Below, one piece after another: positions 1 through 8,690 of a stretch of 60,754 nt of DNA. A model generated the notes under the pieces. That model saw nothing but the letters and a program-made list of their open reading frames with translations. It was not told the origin of the DNA and searched no databases. How positions within the stretch are numbered: the stretch's first letter is position 1; each line of letters starts with the position of its first letter. Origin of the DNA: Planctomycetota bacterium (GTDB lineage Bacteria; Planctomycetota; Planctomycetia; Pirellulales; UBA1268); contig JAPOIM010000014.1 in the NCBI GenBank assembly GCA_029978905.1, forward strand, positions 1 through 60,754, given 5' to 3'. The translations under genes and the position numbers were made by a program.

Positions 1-10
1 GAGGAAGTAG
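1..10 (+). CDS. rplB: 3' end of rplB (ribosomal protein L2), last codons only
   Basis: The window opens with a frame reading Arg-Lys-stop (agg aag tag, ending at base 10). L2 proteins commonly end in a basic tail and rplB normally lies directly before rpsS, so this is probably the end of L2. Only two codons are visible, so the call rests on gene order. Confidence 0.35.
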
Positions 11-65
11 CACGCGGGCGAATTGGTAGCCGGCGTGCGAAACGAGAGACAGGAACGAGTTCGCG

Positions 66-335
66 ATGGGACGCAGTTCAAAAAAAGGCCCTTATGTTGA
101 TCCCAGGCTCTACGGAAAGGCCGAGGCGCAGCTTGAGAGCGGTGCTCGGGATCCGATCAAGACCTGGTCACGTTCGTGCACAATCGTGCCAGAGTTTGTT
201 GGCCTGACGTTTATTGTCCACAACGGGAAGCAGCACATCAAGGTTTACGTGACTGAGGATATGGTCGGTCACAAGCTCGGCGAGTTCTCGCCAACACGGC
301 AGTTCAGAGGACACGGCGGTAAGGGTGGGAAGTAG
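66..335 (+). CDS. rpsS: 30S ribosomal protein S19
   Basis: The 89-residue product is a full-length S19, the small-subunit protein that lies with S13 in the head near the A site. It opens with the conserved [12 protein letters not shown] and has the family's central KTWSR...TIVP segment and the [12 protein letters not shown] tail. The length is normal. It is the first complete gene of the S10 segment, about 55 nt after the presumed rplB stop and 40 nt before rplV. A purine-rich stretch (aggaacgag) precedes the ATG. Confidence 0.97.
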   Translation: MGRSSKKGPYVDPRLYGKAEAQLESGARDPIKTWSRSCTIVPEFVGLTFIVHNGKQHIKVYVTEDMVGHKLGEFSPTRQFRGHGGKGGK

Positions 336-375
336 TCCACGCTTGCCACTAGGGCTTGCAATCCGGAACGAAAAA

Positions 376-711
376 ATGGCTTTCACTGCAACACACAGGT
401 TCGCTCGCATTTCAGCACAAAAAGTTCGGCCGTTGGCTGACCTGGTGCGTGGGAAGTTTGCGGACGAGGCGCTCGATATTCTGAAGTTTCAGCCGCAGCG
501 TGGCGCCCGAATGCTTGAGAAGGGGATTCGTAGTGCTCTCGGTAATGCGGAGCATCAGCAGGCGGTTGGCGTCGATGACCTTGTGGTTGTTGATGCACGC
601 ATCGACGAAGGGCCAATGTTCAAGCGGATTCGTCCTCGGGCCCGTGGCATGGCGTTTTCCATCAAGCGGCGGATGTCGCACATCAAGATTTCGCTTGATT
701 CGGTCGGTTAG
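376..711 (+). CDS. rplV: 50S ribosomal protein L22
   Basis: This is L22, which lines the peptide exit tunnel with L4. The open frame extends upstream to 325, but homologous sequence begins at the ATG at 376 (MAFTATHRFARIS), giving 111 residues, the usual size. Conserved features are the RISAQKVRPLADLVRGK segment and the C-terminal beta-hairpin with the RIRPRARG motif near residues 85-95. It lies between rpsS and rpsC and is probably cotranscribed with them. Confidence 0.96.
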   Translation: MAFTATHRFARISAQKVRPLADLVRGKFADEALDILKFQPQRGARMLEKGIRSALGNAEHQQAVGVDDLVVVDARIDEGPMFKRIRPRARGMAFSIKRRMSHIKISLDSVG

Positions 712-757
712 GACCAGACACGTACACAGACGTTTGAATAAAGGCTGAGGCACGAAC

Positions 758-1453
758 ATGGGTCAAAAGGTAAATCCCGTCGGTTTCCGCACCGGCGTCA
801 TGGAGCCTTGGAAGAGCCGATGGTACGCGACCAAGAAGGAGTTTAAATCACTACTTCTAGAGGATTTCCGCGTCAGAAAGTTCGTTAAGACAAAGTATCG
901 TAGTGCCGCCATTCCGAAGGTCGAGATCGAACGGACTCGCGACGAGGTGAAGATCATCCTTCACACGGCTCGGCCGGGTGTGATTATCGGCCGCAAGGGC
1001 CAGGAAGTGGATCGTCTTCAGGACGAACTGCAAGAACTCCTCGGCCGTCGAGTGAATCTCAAAGTCGAGGAAGTTTCGCGTCCTGAGATTCAGGCGCAGC
1101 TTGTGGCGGAAGATATTGCGGATCAACTTGCCAAGCGTGCCAGCTTCCGTCGGACGATGAAGCGTTCGATGGAAACCACGATGGACGCTGGTGCAAAGGG
1201 TGTGAAGATCCAGCTTTCCGGTCGACTCGGTGGTGCCGAGATGTCGCGATGCGAGAAGGCGATTTCAGGATCGATGCCGCTTTCGACGCTTCGAGCAAAG
1301 ATCGATTACGGCTTCTGCGAGGCTTCCACTCCGCAGGGCAACATTGGCGTTCAAGTGTGGGTCAACCAGGGTACATACGAGGACGAGACCGATGGCGTTG
1401 ATGCCCAAGAGGGTCAAGCATCGAAAAAGCCAAAGAGGACGTATAAGAGGTGA
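758..1453 (+). CDS. rpsC: 30S ribosomal protein S3
   Basis: The 231-residue product is S3, a head protein at the mRNA entry site. It starts with the typical [11 protein letters not shown], contains the KH motif [11 protein letters not shown] near residues 75-87, and has the C-terminal S3 domain with [10 protein letters not shown]. After that domain comes a hydrophilic tail of about 24 residues ending in KKPKRTYKR. The tail is encoded by the same DNA as the first 20 codons of rplP, in a different frame, a 62-nt overlap. Confidence 0.97.
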   Translation: MGQKVNPVGFRTGVMEPWKSRWYATKKEFKSLLLEDFRVRKFVKTKYRSAAIPKVEIERTRDEVKIILHTARPGVIIGRKGQEVDRLQDELQELLGRRVNLKVEEVSRPEIQAQLVAEDIADQLAKRASFRRTMKRSMETTMDAGAKGVKIQLSGRLGGAEMSRCEKAISGSMPLSTLRAKIDYGFCEASTPQGNIGVQVWVNQGTYEDETDGVDAQEGQASKKPKRTYKR

Positions 1454-1808
1454 GGCCACTCGTGGCAACACTGTCGTCTTTGGTGATTTCGGCTTGCAAG
1501 CAGAACAACCCGGGTGGATCTCCGCGCAAACGATCGAAGCTGGTCGTATTGCAGCGCAGCAGTACATCCGAAACGAAGGTCGGCTCTATATCCGCATCTT
1601 CCCGCACCGTTCGGTGACCTCGATACCACTCGAGACACGAATGGGTAAGGGAAAAGGTGAGCCGGAATACTGGGCGGCCGTTGTCAAGCCCGGAACGGTG
1701 CTTTTCGAGATCGGTGGAGTGAGTGAGGACGCAGCCAGGATCTGTCTGCGGCGTCTCGCGCACAAAATGCCCGTTCGGGTTCGGATGGTGAAGCGGCGAG
1801 GGCTGTAA
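1392..1808 (+). CDS. rplP: 50S ribosomal protein L16
   Basis: This is L16, which organises the A-site region of the large subunit. Similarity starts at [12 protein letters not shown]; the ATG at 1392 gives 138 residues, and ATG 1401 is an alternative within the same conserved N-terminus. The open frame continues upstream to 1230 without similarity. Conserved segments include RGRIRGE, the [14 protein letters not shown] loop, and the C-terminal [10 protein letters not shown]. The start lies 62 nt inside rpsC, in another frame, so initiation probably depends on ribosomes finishing rpsC. Confidence 0.95.
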   Translation: MALMPKRVKHRKSQRGRIRGEATRGNTVVFGDFGLQAEQPGWISAQTIEAGRIAAQQYIRNEGRLYIRIFPHRSVTSIPLETRMGKGKGEPEYWAAVVKPGTVLFEIGGVSEDAARICLRRLAHKMPVRVRMVKRRGL

Positions 1809-1901
1809 GCGGCCGGACCCAGTTCGGGTTCGGTGGTGAGCGGGTGCGTTGCGGTGGATGATCAAAGCGGTCGACGACTGACACGAGTAAAGGCCTGAGT
1901 G

Positions 1902-2126
1902 ATGACGAAAGCGAATGAACTTCGCGAGATGAGTGACGAGCAGGTGAAGGCCGTCTGGAAAGACGCTGCAGAATCGCTGTTCAAACTTCGGTTGCAGGCG
2001 CAAACCGAAAAGCTTGCCTCGCCGACAGAGGTGCGGAAGAGCCGCAAGACAATCGCCCGTTGTCAGACGGTGCTTGCTGAGCGTGGAAAGGCAGCCGCGG
2101 CTGCATCGGGTGAGGCGACTAGCTGA
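1902..2126 (+). CDS. rpmC: 50S ribosomal protein L29
   Basis: The 74-residue product is L29, a two-helix protein near the tunnel exit. The N-terminal ELREMSDEQ and the central LFKLRLQAQTEKLASPTEVRKSRKTIAR match the family. The C-terminus is a short Ala-rich tail. A GTG directly upstream (1899) is an alternative start; ATG 1902 is preferred because an AAAGG lies about 10 nt upstream. The gene sits in its normal place between rplP and rpsQ, after a 93-nt spacer. Confidence 0.93.
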   Translation: MTKANELREMSDEQVKAVWKDAAESLFKLRLQAQTEKLASPTEVRKSRKTIARCQTVLAERGKAAAAASGEATS

Positions 2127-2194
2127 GGTCGTTCGAAGCTTCCAACGCAAACTCGAAACTGCAAATACAGAACCAGACGAGCAGGAGACAGTCG

Positions 2195-2596
2195 ATGCCC
2201 AAGCGGGTGGTGACAGGAACAGTGACAAGTGCCTCTGCGGCCAAGACCCGACGGGTTGAGGTGCCACGCGTGGTGCGTCACGGCAAGTACGGCAAGATCT
2301 TGCATCGTCGCACGGTCTGCCATGTGCACGACGAGAACAACGAGTCGGGCGCAGGCGATACGGTCGAAATCGTGGAGTGCCGCCCTCGCAGTCGGCTGAA
2401 GCGGTGGGAGCTCGTGCGGGTGGTTGCCAAGAGCACGGCAGTCGACGTTGCGTCGCTGCGGAGTGGTGCCCGCGCTACCCGGCTCCGTGAAGGGGCTGCG
2501 AAGGCTGAGGAGGCAGAGTTGTCAGCTCGGCCAGAACAGGCTTCTGCAGCGTCGAATGACACAACGAAGGCTGACCAGGCGAGCGGTGCCGAGTAG
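2195..2596 (+). CDS. rpsQ: 30S ribosomal protein S17 with C-terminal extension
   Basis: S17 binds 16S rRNA early in 30S assembly. Residues 1-80 form the OB-fold core, with MPKRVVTGTVTSA, a TVCHVHDENN motif and GDTVEIVECRPRSRLKRWELV. The protein continues to 133 residues, whereas bacterial S17 is usually 80-90. The extra 50 or so residues are rich in Ala, Glu and Ser and look disordered. The gene is otherwise normal, with GACGAGCAGGAGA upstream as a plausible ribosome binding site. Confidence 0.95.
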   Translation: MPKRVVTGTVTSASAAKTRRVEVPRVVRHGKYGKILHRRTVCHVHDENNESGAGDTVEIVECRPRSRLKRWELVRVVAKSTAVDVASLRSGARATRLREGAAKAEEAELSARPEQASAASNDTTKADQASGAE

Positions 2597-2682
2597 GGCT
2601 GTTCAGGCAGATGTGGGCGAGTGAGCAGCCTCGCCGTGACGGCGGGTTATGGCAAGACCGTGAGTGAAGGCAGGTACAGGCA

Positions 2683-3051
2683 ATGATCCAGATGCAATCG
2701 CGACTGACGGTCGCGGACAACACCGGCGCCAAGGAAGTCATGTGCTTCAAGGTGCTCGGCGGCAGTCGTAAGCGGACCGCGGGTCTTGGCGACGTCATCA
2801 TTTGCAGTGTGAAGAGCGTCATTCCAGGGAGTGACGTGAAGAAGAAGGCAGTCGTGAAGGCGGTCATCGTGCGGTGCAAAAAGCCGACGCGACGGCTCGA
2901 CGGCAGCTACGTCCGCTTCGACAGCAATGCGTGTGTGATCGTCGACAACGACAAAAATCCGAAGGGCACCCGTATTTTTGGTGCCGTCGCTCGTGAGTTG
3001 CGAGAGCGAAACTTCATGAAAATCGTCAGCTTGGCAAGTGAGGTGATCTAG
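2683..3051 (+). CDS. rplN: 50S ribosomal protein L14
   Basis: The 122-residue protein is full-length L14, at the subunit interface. It opens with [18 protein letters not shown], and the [11 protein letters not shown] and [22 protein letters not shown] segments are highly conserved. The stop codon overlaps the next start (TAGTG at 3049-3053), so rplN and rplX are translationally linked. An AGG-rich sequence (gaaggcaggtacaggca) precedes the ATG. Confidence 0.97.
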   Translation: MIQMQSRLTVADNTGAKEVMCFKVLGGSRKRTAGLGDVIICSVKSVIPGSDVKKKAVVKAVIVRCKKPTRRLDGSYVRFDSNACVIVDNDKNPKGTRIFGAVARELRERNFMKIVSLASEVI

Positions 3052-3407
3052 TGCTGATCAAATCTGGCGACACCGTCGAAGTTCGAACAGGCAACGCGCG
3101 GGGGACTCGCGCAAAGGTGCTGGTCGTGCTCCCTCAAAAGGGAAAGATCGTGGTGGAAGGCGTGAATCGCGTCTACCGTCACATGCGACGAAGCCAAAAG
3201 AATCCGCAGGGCGGCCGTCTCAGTAAGGAGATGCCGATTGACGCGTCCAACGTGCAGCTCGTGTGCCCCTCGTGTGGTCAGCCCACGCGTATCGGCAAGC
3301 GACTTGCCGAGGATGGTGGCAAGGTCCGGTTCTGCCGCAAGTGCGGAGCTGAGGCTGGTGTGCTGCGTGCTCGGCGGGCCGCAGAAAGCGGCGCTGGAAA
3401 GAAATAA
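3051..3407 (+). CDS. rplX: 50S ribosomal protein L24, zinc-ribbon form
   Basis: L24 is an early assembly protein of the large subunit. The GTG start overlaps the rplN stop by one base. The N-terminal KOW motif (KSGDTVEVRTGNARGTRAKV) is followed by VEGVNRVYRHMR. The C-terminal half has two CxxC pairs (VCPSCG and FCRKCG, about 18 residues apart), the zinc-ribbon layout found in many bacterial L24 proteins. Length is 118 residues. Confidence 0.96.
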   Translation: MLIKSGDTVEVRTGNARGTRAKVLVVLPQKGKIVVEGVNRVYRHMRRSQKNPQGGRLSKEMPIDASNVQLVCPSCGQPTRIGKRLAEDGGKVRFCRKCGAEAGVLRARRAAESGAGKK

Positions 3408-3509
3408 GCCGGCTTGGGCATGAAATGCCCGGTAGACGTTTGACAGGCAAAATCAGGTAAGCACGCTGGCACGGTGAGTGGCAGCGAGAAGAGGAAGGCA
3501 GCGGGACTG

Positions 3510-4118
3510 ATGGCGAAGAAGCAAAGCGAAGCGACGAGCGAGGCAGATGCGGGTACACCGCGTTTGCTTGAGCACTACCGCGACGTAGTTCGTCCGGCCC
3601 TCGTGGAAAAGCTGGGTGCGATGAATCCGCACGCGATTCCCGGGCTCGAGAAGATCGTCGTGAATATGGGCGTGGGTGTCGCCATCACCGAGAAGAAGTT
3701 TCTCGACGAAGCGATCTCCTCGATGGCCACGATCACCGGGCAGAAGCCGATCGCGACCCTGTCGCGCGTCGCCGTCTCGGGTTTCAAGCTTCGCGAGAAC
3801 CTGCCAATCGGTTGTAAGGTGACGCTCCGCGGTCGTCGCATGTGGGAGTTTCTCGATCGACTCGTTTCGATTGCGTTACCTCGAGTGCGTGACTTCCGAG
3901 GTCTTTCATCGACAGCTTTCGACGGCAACGGCAACTACAGCCTGGGGCTCTCGGAACAGATGGTGTTTGCAGAGATCAACCCAGACCGCGTGACGCGGCC
4001 GCAGGGTATGAACATCACGATCGTGACGACAGCGAAGACGGATGCGGCGGCCCGTGAACTCCTGAAGGGCTTGGGCGTTCCGCTCAAGAAAGATGGTGAT
4101 GCCGACGCTGCCGCGTAG
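3510..4118 (+). CDS. rplE: 50S ribosomal protein L5
   Basis: L5 binds 5S rRNA and contacts S13 across the interface. The start is set at ATG 3510 (MAKKQSEAT), behind a GAGGAAGG at 3491-3498; a GTG at 3474 would add 12 residues. The L5 domain starts near residue 18 (PRLLEHYRDVVRPALVEKL). It includes the conserved NMGVG, KLRENLPIGCKVTLRG, a LPRVRDFRG loop and GMNITIVTTAKTD. The roughly 15-residue N-terminal tail and the acidic C-terminal tail are longer than in E. coli. Confidence 0.95.
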   Translation: MAKKQSEATSEADAGTPRLLEHYRDVVRPALVEKLGAMNPHAIPGLEKIVVNMGVGVAITEKKFLDEAISSMATITGQKPIATLSRVAVSGFKLRENLPIGCKVTLRGRRMWEFLDRLVSIALPRVRDFRGLSSTAFDGNGNYSLGLSEQMVFAEINPDRVTRPQGMNITIVTTAKTDAAARELLKGLGVPLKKDGDADAAA

Positions 4119-4157
4119 GCATCGTTCACATCCGGCATCGCACTCGACGAGGAACAG

Positions 4158-4343
4158 ATGGCAAGTAAATCAAAGATCGCGGCGGCCAAGCGTCCGCCAA
4201 AGTTTTCCACCAGGATCGTTCGCCGCTGCATGCTTTGCGGCAGGCCTCGGGCCGTGTATCGGAAGTTCGGCACGTGCCGTATTTGCTTCCGCAAGATGGC
4301 TGACCAGGGAGTCATCCCTGGAGTAAAGAAGGCGAGTTGGTAG
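4158..4343 (+). CDS. rpsN: 30S ribosomal protein S14, zinc-binding (type Z)
   Basis: The 61-residue product is the short zinc form of S14, which sits in the 30S head. It has the expected two Cys pairs (CMLC and CRIC, 15 residues apart) and ends in the family signature [11 protein letters not shown]. This form lacks the middle insertion of the long zinc-free S14. It fits between rplE and rpsH as in the usual spc order, then a 132-nt spacer follows. Confidence 0.96.
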   Translation: MASKSKIAAAKRPPKFSTRIVRRCMLCGRPRAVYRKFGTCRICFRKMADQGVIPGVKKASW

Positions 4344-4475
4344 GTACGCGCGACGCGCAGCAGGACAGAACAAGTAACGCACCCCAAGACGTGCAGCAGA
4401 TAGAAACCCATCGCTGGCAAGAAGAATCGCCAGCAGATTGCACGAAACAGTGACTCTAAGAGGGCCGACCCGACC

Positions 4476-4871
4476 ATGATGACCGATCCCATCGCCGACA
4501 TGCTCACGCGGATCCGCAATGCCGTACGGATCGAGCGTGCCGTGATCGAACTGCCGACCTCCAAGGTCAAGCGAGGCGTTGCGGACGTGCTCAAACGAGA
4601 AGGTTTTATCTGGGACTGGCGTGAGGTGGAATCGGCTCCGGTGCCAAAGCTGCAGTTGGACCTGAAGTATGGCCCCAACGGTGAGCGGGTTATCCGTCAT
4701 ATCCGTCGTGTGAGTTCGCCAGGCCGTCGCGTGTACAGCCGATCGACTCGGCTTCGCCCTGTGCTCGGTGGCCTTGGTATTTCAATCGTTTCCACCTCGG
4801 GTGGGGTGCTCAGCGACCGAGAAGCTCGTCAGAAGAAGCTCGGTGGTGAGGTGTTGGCTGAGCTGTGGTAG
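4476..4871 (+). CDS. rpsH: 30S ribosomal protein S8
   Basis: This is S8, a primary 16S rRNA-binding protein; in E. coli it is also the repressor of the spc operon. The 131-residue sequence starts MMTDPIADMLTRIRNA and has VKRGVADVLKREGFI in the N-terminal domain. The C-terminal domain ends with the hallmark GISIVSTSGGVLSDREARQ. A second ATG three bases downstream is an equally possible start. Length and spacing are ordinary. Confidence 0.97.
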   Translation: MMTDPIADMLTRIRNAVRIERAVIELPTSKVKRGVADVLKREGFIWDWREVESAPVPKLQLDLKYGPNGERVIRHIRRVSSPGRRVYSRSTRLRPVLGGLGISIVSTSGGVLSDREARQKKLGGEVLAELW

Positions 4872-4949
4872 AGCCGACTGCTGCGGTGGCAGCACGTCGC
4901 ATCGTCCATCTCCGAACAATCTGTTGGTGAAAAAAGAAGAGACCGAGTC

Positions 4950-5489
4950 ATGTCGCGAGTAGGAAAATCGCCGATTCCGCTTCCTAAGGGCGTGAAGGCA
5001 TCACTGGAGGGGGCTGGGCTGCGTGTGGAAGGTCCACTCGGCAAGCTTGAGCTTCAGCCGCACCCAAACGTGCGCGTCGACGTTGATGCAGCAGAAGTTC
5101 GGGTGACCCGTCAGGACGACACGCGTATTTCGCGGAGCGTTCATGGTCTGACTCGGGCGCTGATCGCGAACATGGTCGAGGGCGTTGAGAAGGGCTACGA
5201 GAAGAAACTCGAAGTGGTGGGCGTCGGTTACATCGCAGCCATCCAGAACAATGTGCTGCAGCTCCGCGTCGGCTTCGCCAATGAACTCCAGGTGCCAATC
5301 CCAGCCGGGCTGACCGTCACATGCCCTGATCAGACTCACATCTCGATCAAGGGGATCGACAAGCAGCAGGTTGGTCAGTTTGCCGCTGAGGTGCGAGCCC
5401 TCCGGAAACCTGAGCCCTACAAGGGGAAGGGCATCCGGTACGAGAACGAGCAGGTGCGGCGTAAGGCAGGTAAGGCGGTTACGAAGTAA
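4950..5489 (+). CDS. rplF: 50S ribosomal protein L6
   Basis: The 179-residue protein is L6, located near the factor-binding site. It begins [15 protein letters not shown] and contains the two tandem L6 domains, with a [12 protein letters not shown] junction near residue 90. The C-terminal RNA-binding signature [13 protein letters not shown] is intact. A purine-rich AAAAAAGAAGAGACCGAG lies upstream of the ATG. The gene order (rpsH-rplF-rplR) is standard. Confidence 0.97.
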   Translation: MSRVGKSPIPLPKGVKASLEGAGLRVEGPLGKLELQPHPNVRVDVDAAEVRVTRQDDTRISRSVHGLTRALIANMVEGVEKGYEKKLEVVGVGYIAAIQNNVLQLRVGFANELQVPIPAGLTVTCPDQTHISIKGIDKQQVGQFAAEVRALRKPEPYKGKGIRYENEQVRRKAGKAVTK

Positions 5490-5569
5490 CGAAACTCAGG
5501 TGTCGGGGGCGGCTGACAAGCCCTTTGCCTGTTCGCACAAATCACGACGGAAGACGGGAACGAAAAAGA

Positions 5570-5938
5570 ATGGACCACGCAAGAACGAACCTTCGCCAGC
5601 GGACGCGCCGTCGCTTTCGTGTTCGCAAGCGGCTTAAGGGCACTGCTGAGAAGCCAAGGCTGACGGTGTTCCGATCGCACAAGCACATTTACGCCCAGGT
5701 GATCGACGACGCCAGCGGTCGCACGCTCGCTTCGGCAAGCACCGCAGATAAGTCGCTGCGGGAGCAGGTGTCGTACGGTGGCAATCGTTCTGCAGCTGAA
5801 GCGATTGGCAAGGCAGTTGCCGAGCGTGCCCAGGCGGCGGGCGTGAAGCAGGTCTGCTTCGATCGCGGAAGTTTTCGTTATCACGGTCGTGTGGCTGCTC
5901 TTGCAGATGCAGCTCGCGCGGCTGGTCTGGAGTTCTAA
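5570..5938 (+). CDS. rplR: 50S ribosomal protein L18
   Basis: L18 joins 5S rRNA to the central protuberance with L5. The open frame runs from a TTG at 5525, but similarity begins at ATG 5570 ([22 protein letters not shown]), giving 122 residues, the usual length. Conserved parts are [35 protein letters not shown] and the C-terminal [33 protein letters not shown] precedes the chosen start. Confidence 0.96.
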   Translation: MDHARTNLRQRTRRRFRVRKRLKGTAEKPRLTVFRSHKHIYAQVIDDASGRTLASASTADKSLREQVSYGGNRSAAEAIGKAVAERAQAAGVKQVCFDRGSFRYHGRVAALADAARAAGLEF

Positions 5939-6009
5939 AACGCCAGCGGTAGGCCACGCGGGTATCACGGCCCATCACAGCCCATTTTTCTTCGAGGAAG
6001 TTAGGGATC

Positions 6010-6501
6010 ATGTCTTCAGGCAGAGAACAGCGGACCGGCGAGTTCACTGAAAACGTCGTCAAGGTTCGGCGTTGTGCAGCCGTCGTCAAAGGCGGTCGCC
6101 GTTTTAGCTTTGCCGGCCTTGTCGTGGTTGGAAACGGCCAGGGCAAGGTGGGCTGGGGGTATGGTAAGGCCAACGAGGTTCCTCCTGCCGTAGAAAAGGC
6201 GATTAAGGACGGGATGAAGAATCTCGTCGAGGTGCCAGTCACTCACGGAACCATCCCGCATCGAGTTGTCGGCGTGAGCGGCACGAGCCGAGTCATCATG
6301 CTCCCCGCGAACGCGGGCACTGGTGTGATTGCAGGTGCGGCTGTCCGTGCGGTGTGTGAAGCGGCTGGTATCCAAGACGTGCTGACGAAGGCACAGGGAT
6401 CAACCAACCCGCTGAATCTGGTGAAGGCTGCGATTGATGCCCTGCGTCAGCTCCGCACGCGGGAGGATGTCGAGCGGCTTCGCGGTGTAACTCTCGGCTA
6501 A
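6010..6501 (+). CDS. rpsE: 30S ribosomal protein S5
   Basis: The 163-residue product is S5, a 30S protein linked to translational accuracy. It carries the N-terminal double-stranded-RNA-binding fold (VVKVRRCAAVVKGGRRFSF, VGNGQGKVGWGYGKA) and the C-terminal domain (MLPANAGTGVIAG, SxNPLNLVKA). A GAGGAAG ribosome binding site lies at 5994-6000. Downstream, 100 nt separate it from rplO, a spacer in which rpmD would normally lie but no L30 frame is present. Confidence 0.97.
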   Translation: MSSGREQRTGEFTENVVKVRRCAAVVKGGRRFSFAGLVVVGNGQGKVGWGYGKANEVPPAVEKAIKDGMKNLVEVPVTHGTIPHRVVGVSGTSRVIMLPANAGTGVIAGAAVRAVCEAAGIQDVLTKAQGSTNPLNLVKAAIDALRQLRTREDVERLRGVTLG

Positions 6502-6601
6502 CCGCCGATCGGTTCCAGGGCGATGCTGAGGAGGTTTTCCTTCGAACAGCCGCCTCTGACCGAAACAACGACTACTCAGTTTTATTGAAGGACTCGGTGC
6601 C

Positions 6602-7120
6602 ATGCGTCTCGACGATGTCAACAAAGGGATTCACAAGAACCGCAAGCGGCTTCGTGTTGGTCGTGGTCCCGGGTCGGGCCGTGGCAAGACGTCGGGCCGT
6701 GGTCACAAGGGGCAGGGGCAGCTGGCCGGTTGGTCGGCATCTGCCATCTTTGAGGGCGCGCGGATGCCGATTATTCGGCAGATCCCGAAGCGTGGCTTCA
6801 ACAACCGCTTTGCCCGGACGGTGTTCGCCGTGAATGTCGGCGACATCGCCAAGATTTTCCCTGCCGGAGCCGAGGTGACGCCGGAGTCGCTCAAGGCCGC
6901 TGGGCTTGCTCGTGGCGTATGGGATGAACTCAAGGTGCTTGGCCAGGGAGATGTGCCTCACGCCTTGAAGGTGTCAGCCCACAAACTCAGCCGTCAGGCC
7001 CGGGAAAAGATTCTTGCAGCCGGCGGGACGGTCACCGACCTGCCCGGACCTGCCGCCGTCGTGAAGGGCGTGAAAAAGTCTTCACAAAAGGCATCGCGAA
7101 AAAACGACGCGGCGGAGTAG
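6602..7120 (+). CDS. rplO: 50S ribosomal protein L15
   Basis: L15 is a late-assembly large-subunit protein. The 172-residue product has the glycine/arginine-rich N-terminal arm (RVGRGPGSGRGKTSGRGHKGQ), the MPIIRQIPKRGFNN motif near residues 55-68 and a C-terminal KVSAHKLSRQAREKI segment. It ends with a Lys/Ser/Ala tail of about 20 residues not required by the family. It precedes secY with a 90-nt spacer, as in most bacteria. Confidence 0.96.
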   Translation: MRLDDVNKGIHKNRKRLRVGRGPGSGRGKTSGRGHKGQGQLAGWSASAIFEGARMPIIRQIPKRGFNNRFARTVFAVNVGDIAKIFPAGAEVTPESLKAAGLARGVWDELKVLGQGDVPHALKVSAHKLSRQAREKILAAGGTVTDLPGPAAVVKGVKKSSQKASRKNDAAE

Positions 7121-7210
7121 GTTATCGGTCCATGCGAGTCCGGTAGCAGATGACCGGCTCCCGCGGCTCCCGCCGTTGGTTGCCCCCACGCCTCAGGAGG
7201 AAGCGGACTG

Positions 7211-8572
7211 GTGCTCGAGAAACTCCGCATCATTTTTACGATCCCAGAACTTCGGCAGAAGATTCTGCTGACCCTTGGTCTTCTGGCGATCTACCGCGTC
7301 GGCTGGCAGGTGCCTCTGCCGATCGTGGACCCACAGGCGATGACCGCTTTCGCTGAGGAAGCCGGTGGACTGGGTGACCTCCTGAAGACGGTGGCGGTGT
7401 TTTCCGCAAGCCAGCTGTCGCAGGCCACCATTTTCGGTCTGGGCATCATGCCCTACATCTCGGCCTCGATCATTTTCCAGTTGCTTGGAACCGTTTGGCC
7501 GCCTCTCGAACGACTCCAGAAGGAGGGCGAAGGGGGCCGGAAGAAAATCAACGAGTACACCCGTTATGCAACTGTGGTGATCTGCGTTGTGCAGAGTTGG
7601 GCGTATGTGGCGTTCCTCGCCTCGACGCGGATCGGCGAAATGCCGCTGATCGACTCGGCGTTTTTGGTCGATGGCCAGTTGCCGATCACGTGGCAGTTTG
7701 TCGCCGTGATGACCATGACCGCAGGCACAATCTTTCTGATGTGGCTTGGTGAACAGATCGATGAGTTTGGTATCGGCAACGGCATCAGCCTGTTGATCAT
7801 GGCCGGCATCTTGGCAGCGATGCCGAGTGCGTTGGTCGAGTTGACCAGCGACACCAGCTGGGAACTCGGTGGCGGTGGCGGCAAGATGGGCGTGGAAACG
7901 CTGATCGTCCTTGCCGCCCTGTTTGTCGGAGTGGTTGCTGGCGTGGTCTTTATGACGCAAGGTCAGCGACGCATTCCCACGCAGAGCGCAAAGCATGTTC
8001 GCGGTCGGCGTGTCTATGGTGGCACGAGGCAGTATCTGCCGCTGCGTGTCAACCAGGCCGGTGTGATGCCGATCATTTTTGCCAGCTCGCTGCTGCTGTT
8101 TCCGCAGATGCTCTTCCAGTATCTGCACAACGCGAATCCTGGGAGTCAGGTGCTCGCCTCGCTGCACGATTCGTTTACTCGTGGGCAGTCGTTCATCTAC
8201 AACTTGCTCTACGTGCTCCTGATCTACTTCTTCTGCTACTTCTGGACAGCGATCACCTTCAATCCGAAGGACATCGCCGACAACCTGAAGAACTTCGGTA
8301 CGTTTATTCCTGGCTATCGTCCAGGGAAGCGAACCGCAGACTATCTCGAGCGGGTGATGGAGCGGATCACCTACGTCGGTGCGGGATTCCTCGCCCTCGT
8401 AGCGATCATTCCAACGGTCGTGGCCGGGGCCCTCGGGATTCCCGCACAGATTGCGAGTTTCTACGGAGGCACTGGCCTGCTCATCGCCGTGAGCGTGGCG
8501 TTTGACCTCGTGCAGAAAATCGATAGCCATCTCGTGATGCGAAACTACAGCGGTCTCTTGGAGAAGTCCTGA
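7211..8572 (+). CDS. secY: Protein translocase subunit SecY
   Basis: SecY is the channel of the Sec translocon in the cytoplasmic membrane. The 453-residue protein has about ten predicted membrane segments. Typical motifs include the YRVGWQVPLP start, SQATIFGLGIMPYISASIIFQLL in TM2, GEQIDEFGIGNGISLLI, QGQRRIPTQ in the cytosolic loop and LPLRVNQAGVMPIIFASSLL. Start is a GTG at 7211 behind AGGAGG at 7195-7200. A Gly-rich loop near residue 220 (GGGGGK) is unusual but minor. The gene order rplO-secY-adk-map is canonical. Confidence 0.97.
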   Translation: MLEKLRIIFTIPELRQKILLTLGLLAIYRVGWQVPLPIVDPQAMTAFAEEAGGLGDLLKTVAVFSASQLSQATIFGLGIMPYISASIIFQLLGTVWPPLERLQKEGEGGRKKINEYTRYATVVICVVQSWAYVAFLASTRIGEMPLIDSAFLVDGQLPITWQFVAVMTMTAGTIFLMWLGEQIDEFGIGNGISLLIMAGILAAMPSALVELTSDTSWELGGGGGKMGVETLIVLAALFVGVVAGVVFMTQGQRRIPTQSAKHVRGRRVYGGTRQYLPLRVNQAGVMPIIFASSLLLFPQMLFQYLHNANPGSQVLASLHDSFTRGQSFIYNLLYVLLIYFFCYFWTAITFNPKDIADNLKNFGTFIPGYRPGKRTADYLERVMERITYVGAGFLALVAIIPTVVAGALGIPAQIASFYGGTGLLIAVSVAFDLVQKIDSHLVMRNYSGLLEKS

Positions 8573-8690
8573 GAACCGTACCATCGCCGAGGTGTCTCGG
8601 CGTCATGAACTCGGAGTGCTTCGTCGCAGCCTGCGTTCCTCAACTCACCTTGATGTGCTGCTCGCCTGTTGGTGGGCAGCGCCATTATCC

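Noticed and set aside
7193..8584. 463-codon open frame on the minus strand over secY
   Set aside because: Antisense to a clear SecY; composition (many His, Gln, Arg) is that of a shadow frame in GC-rich DNA and shows no family motif.
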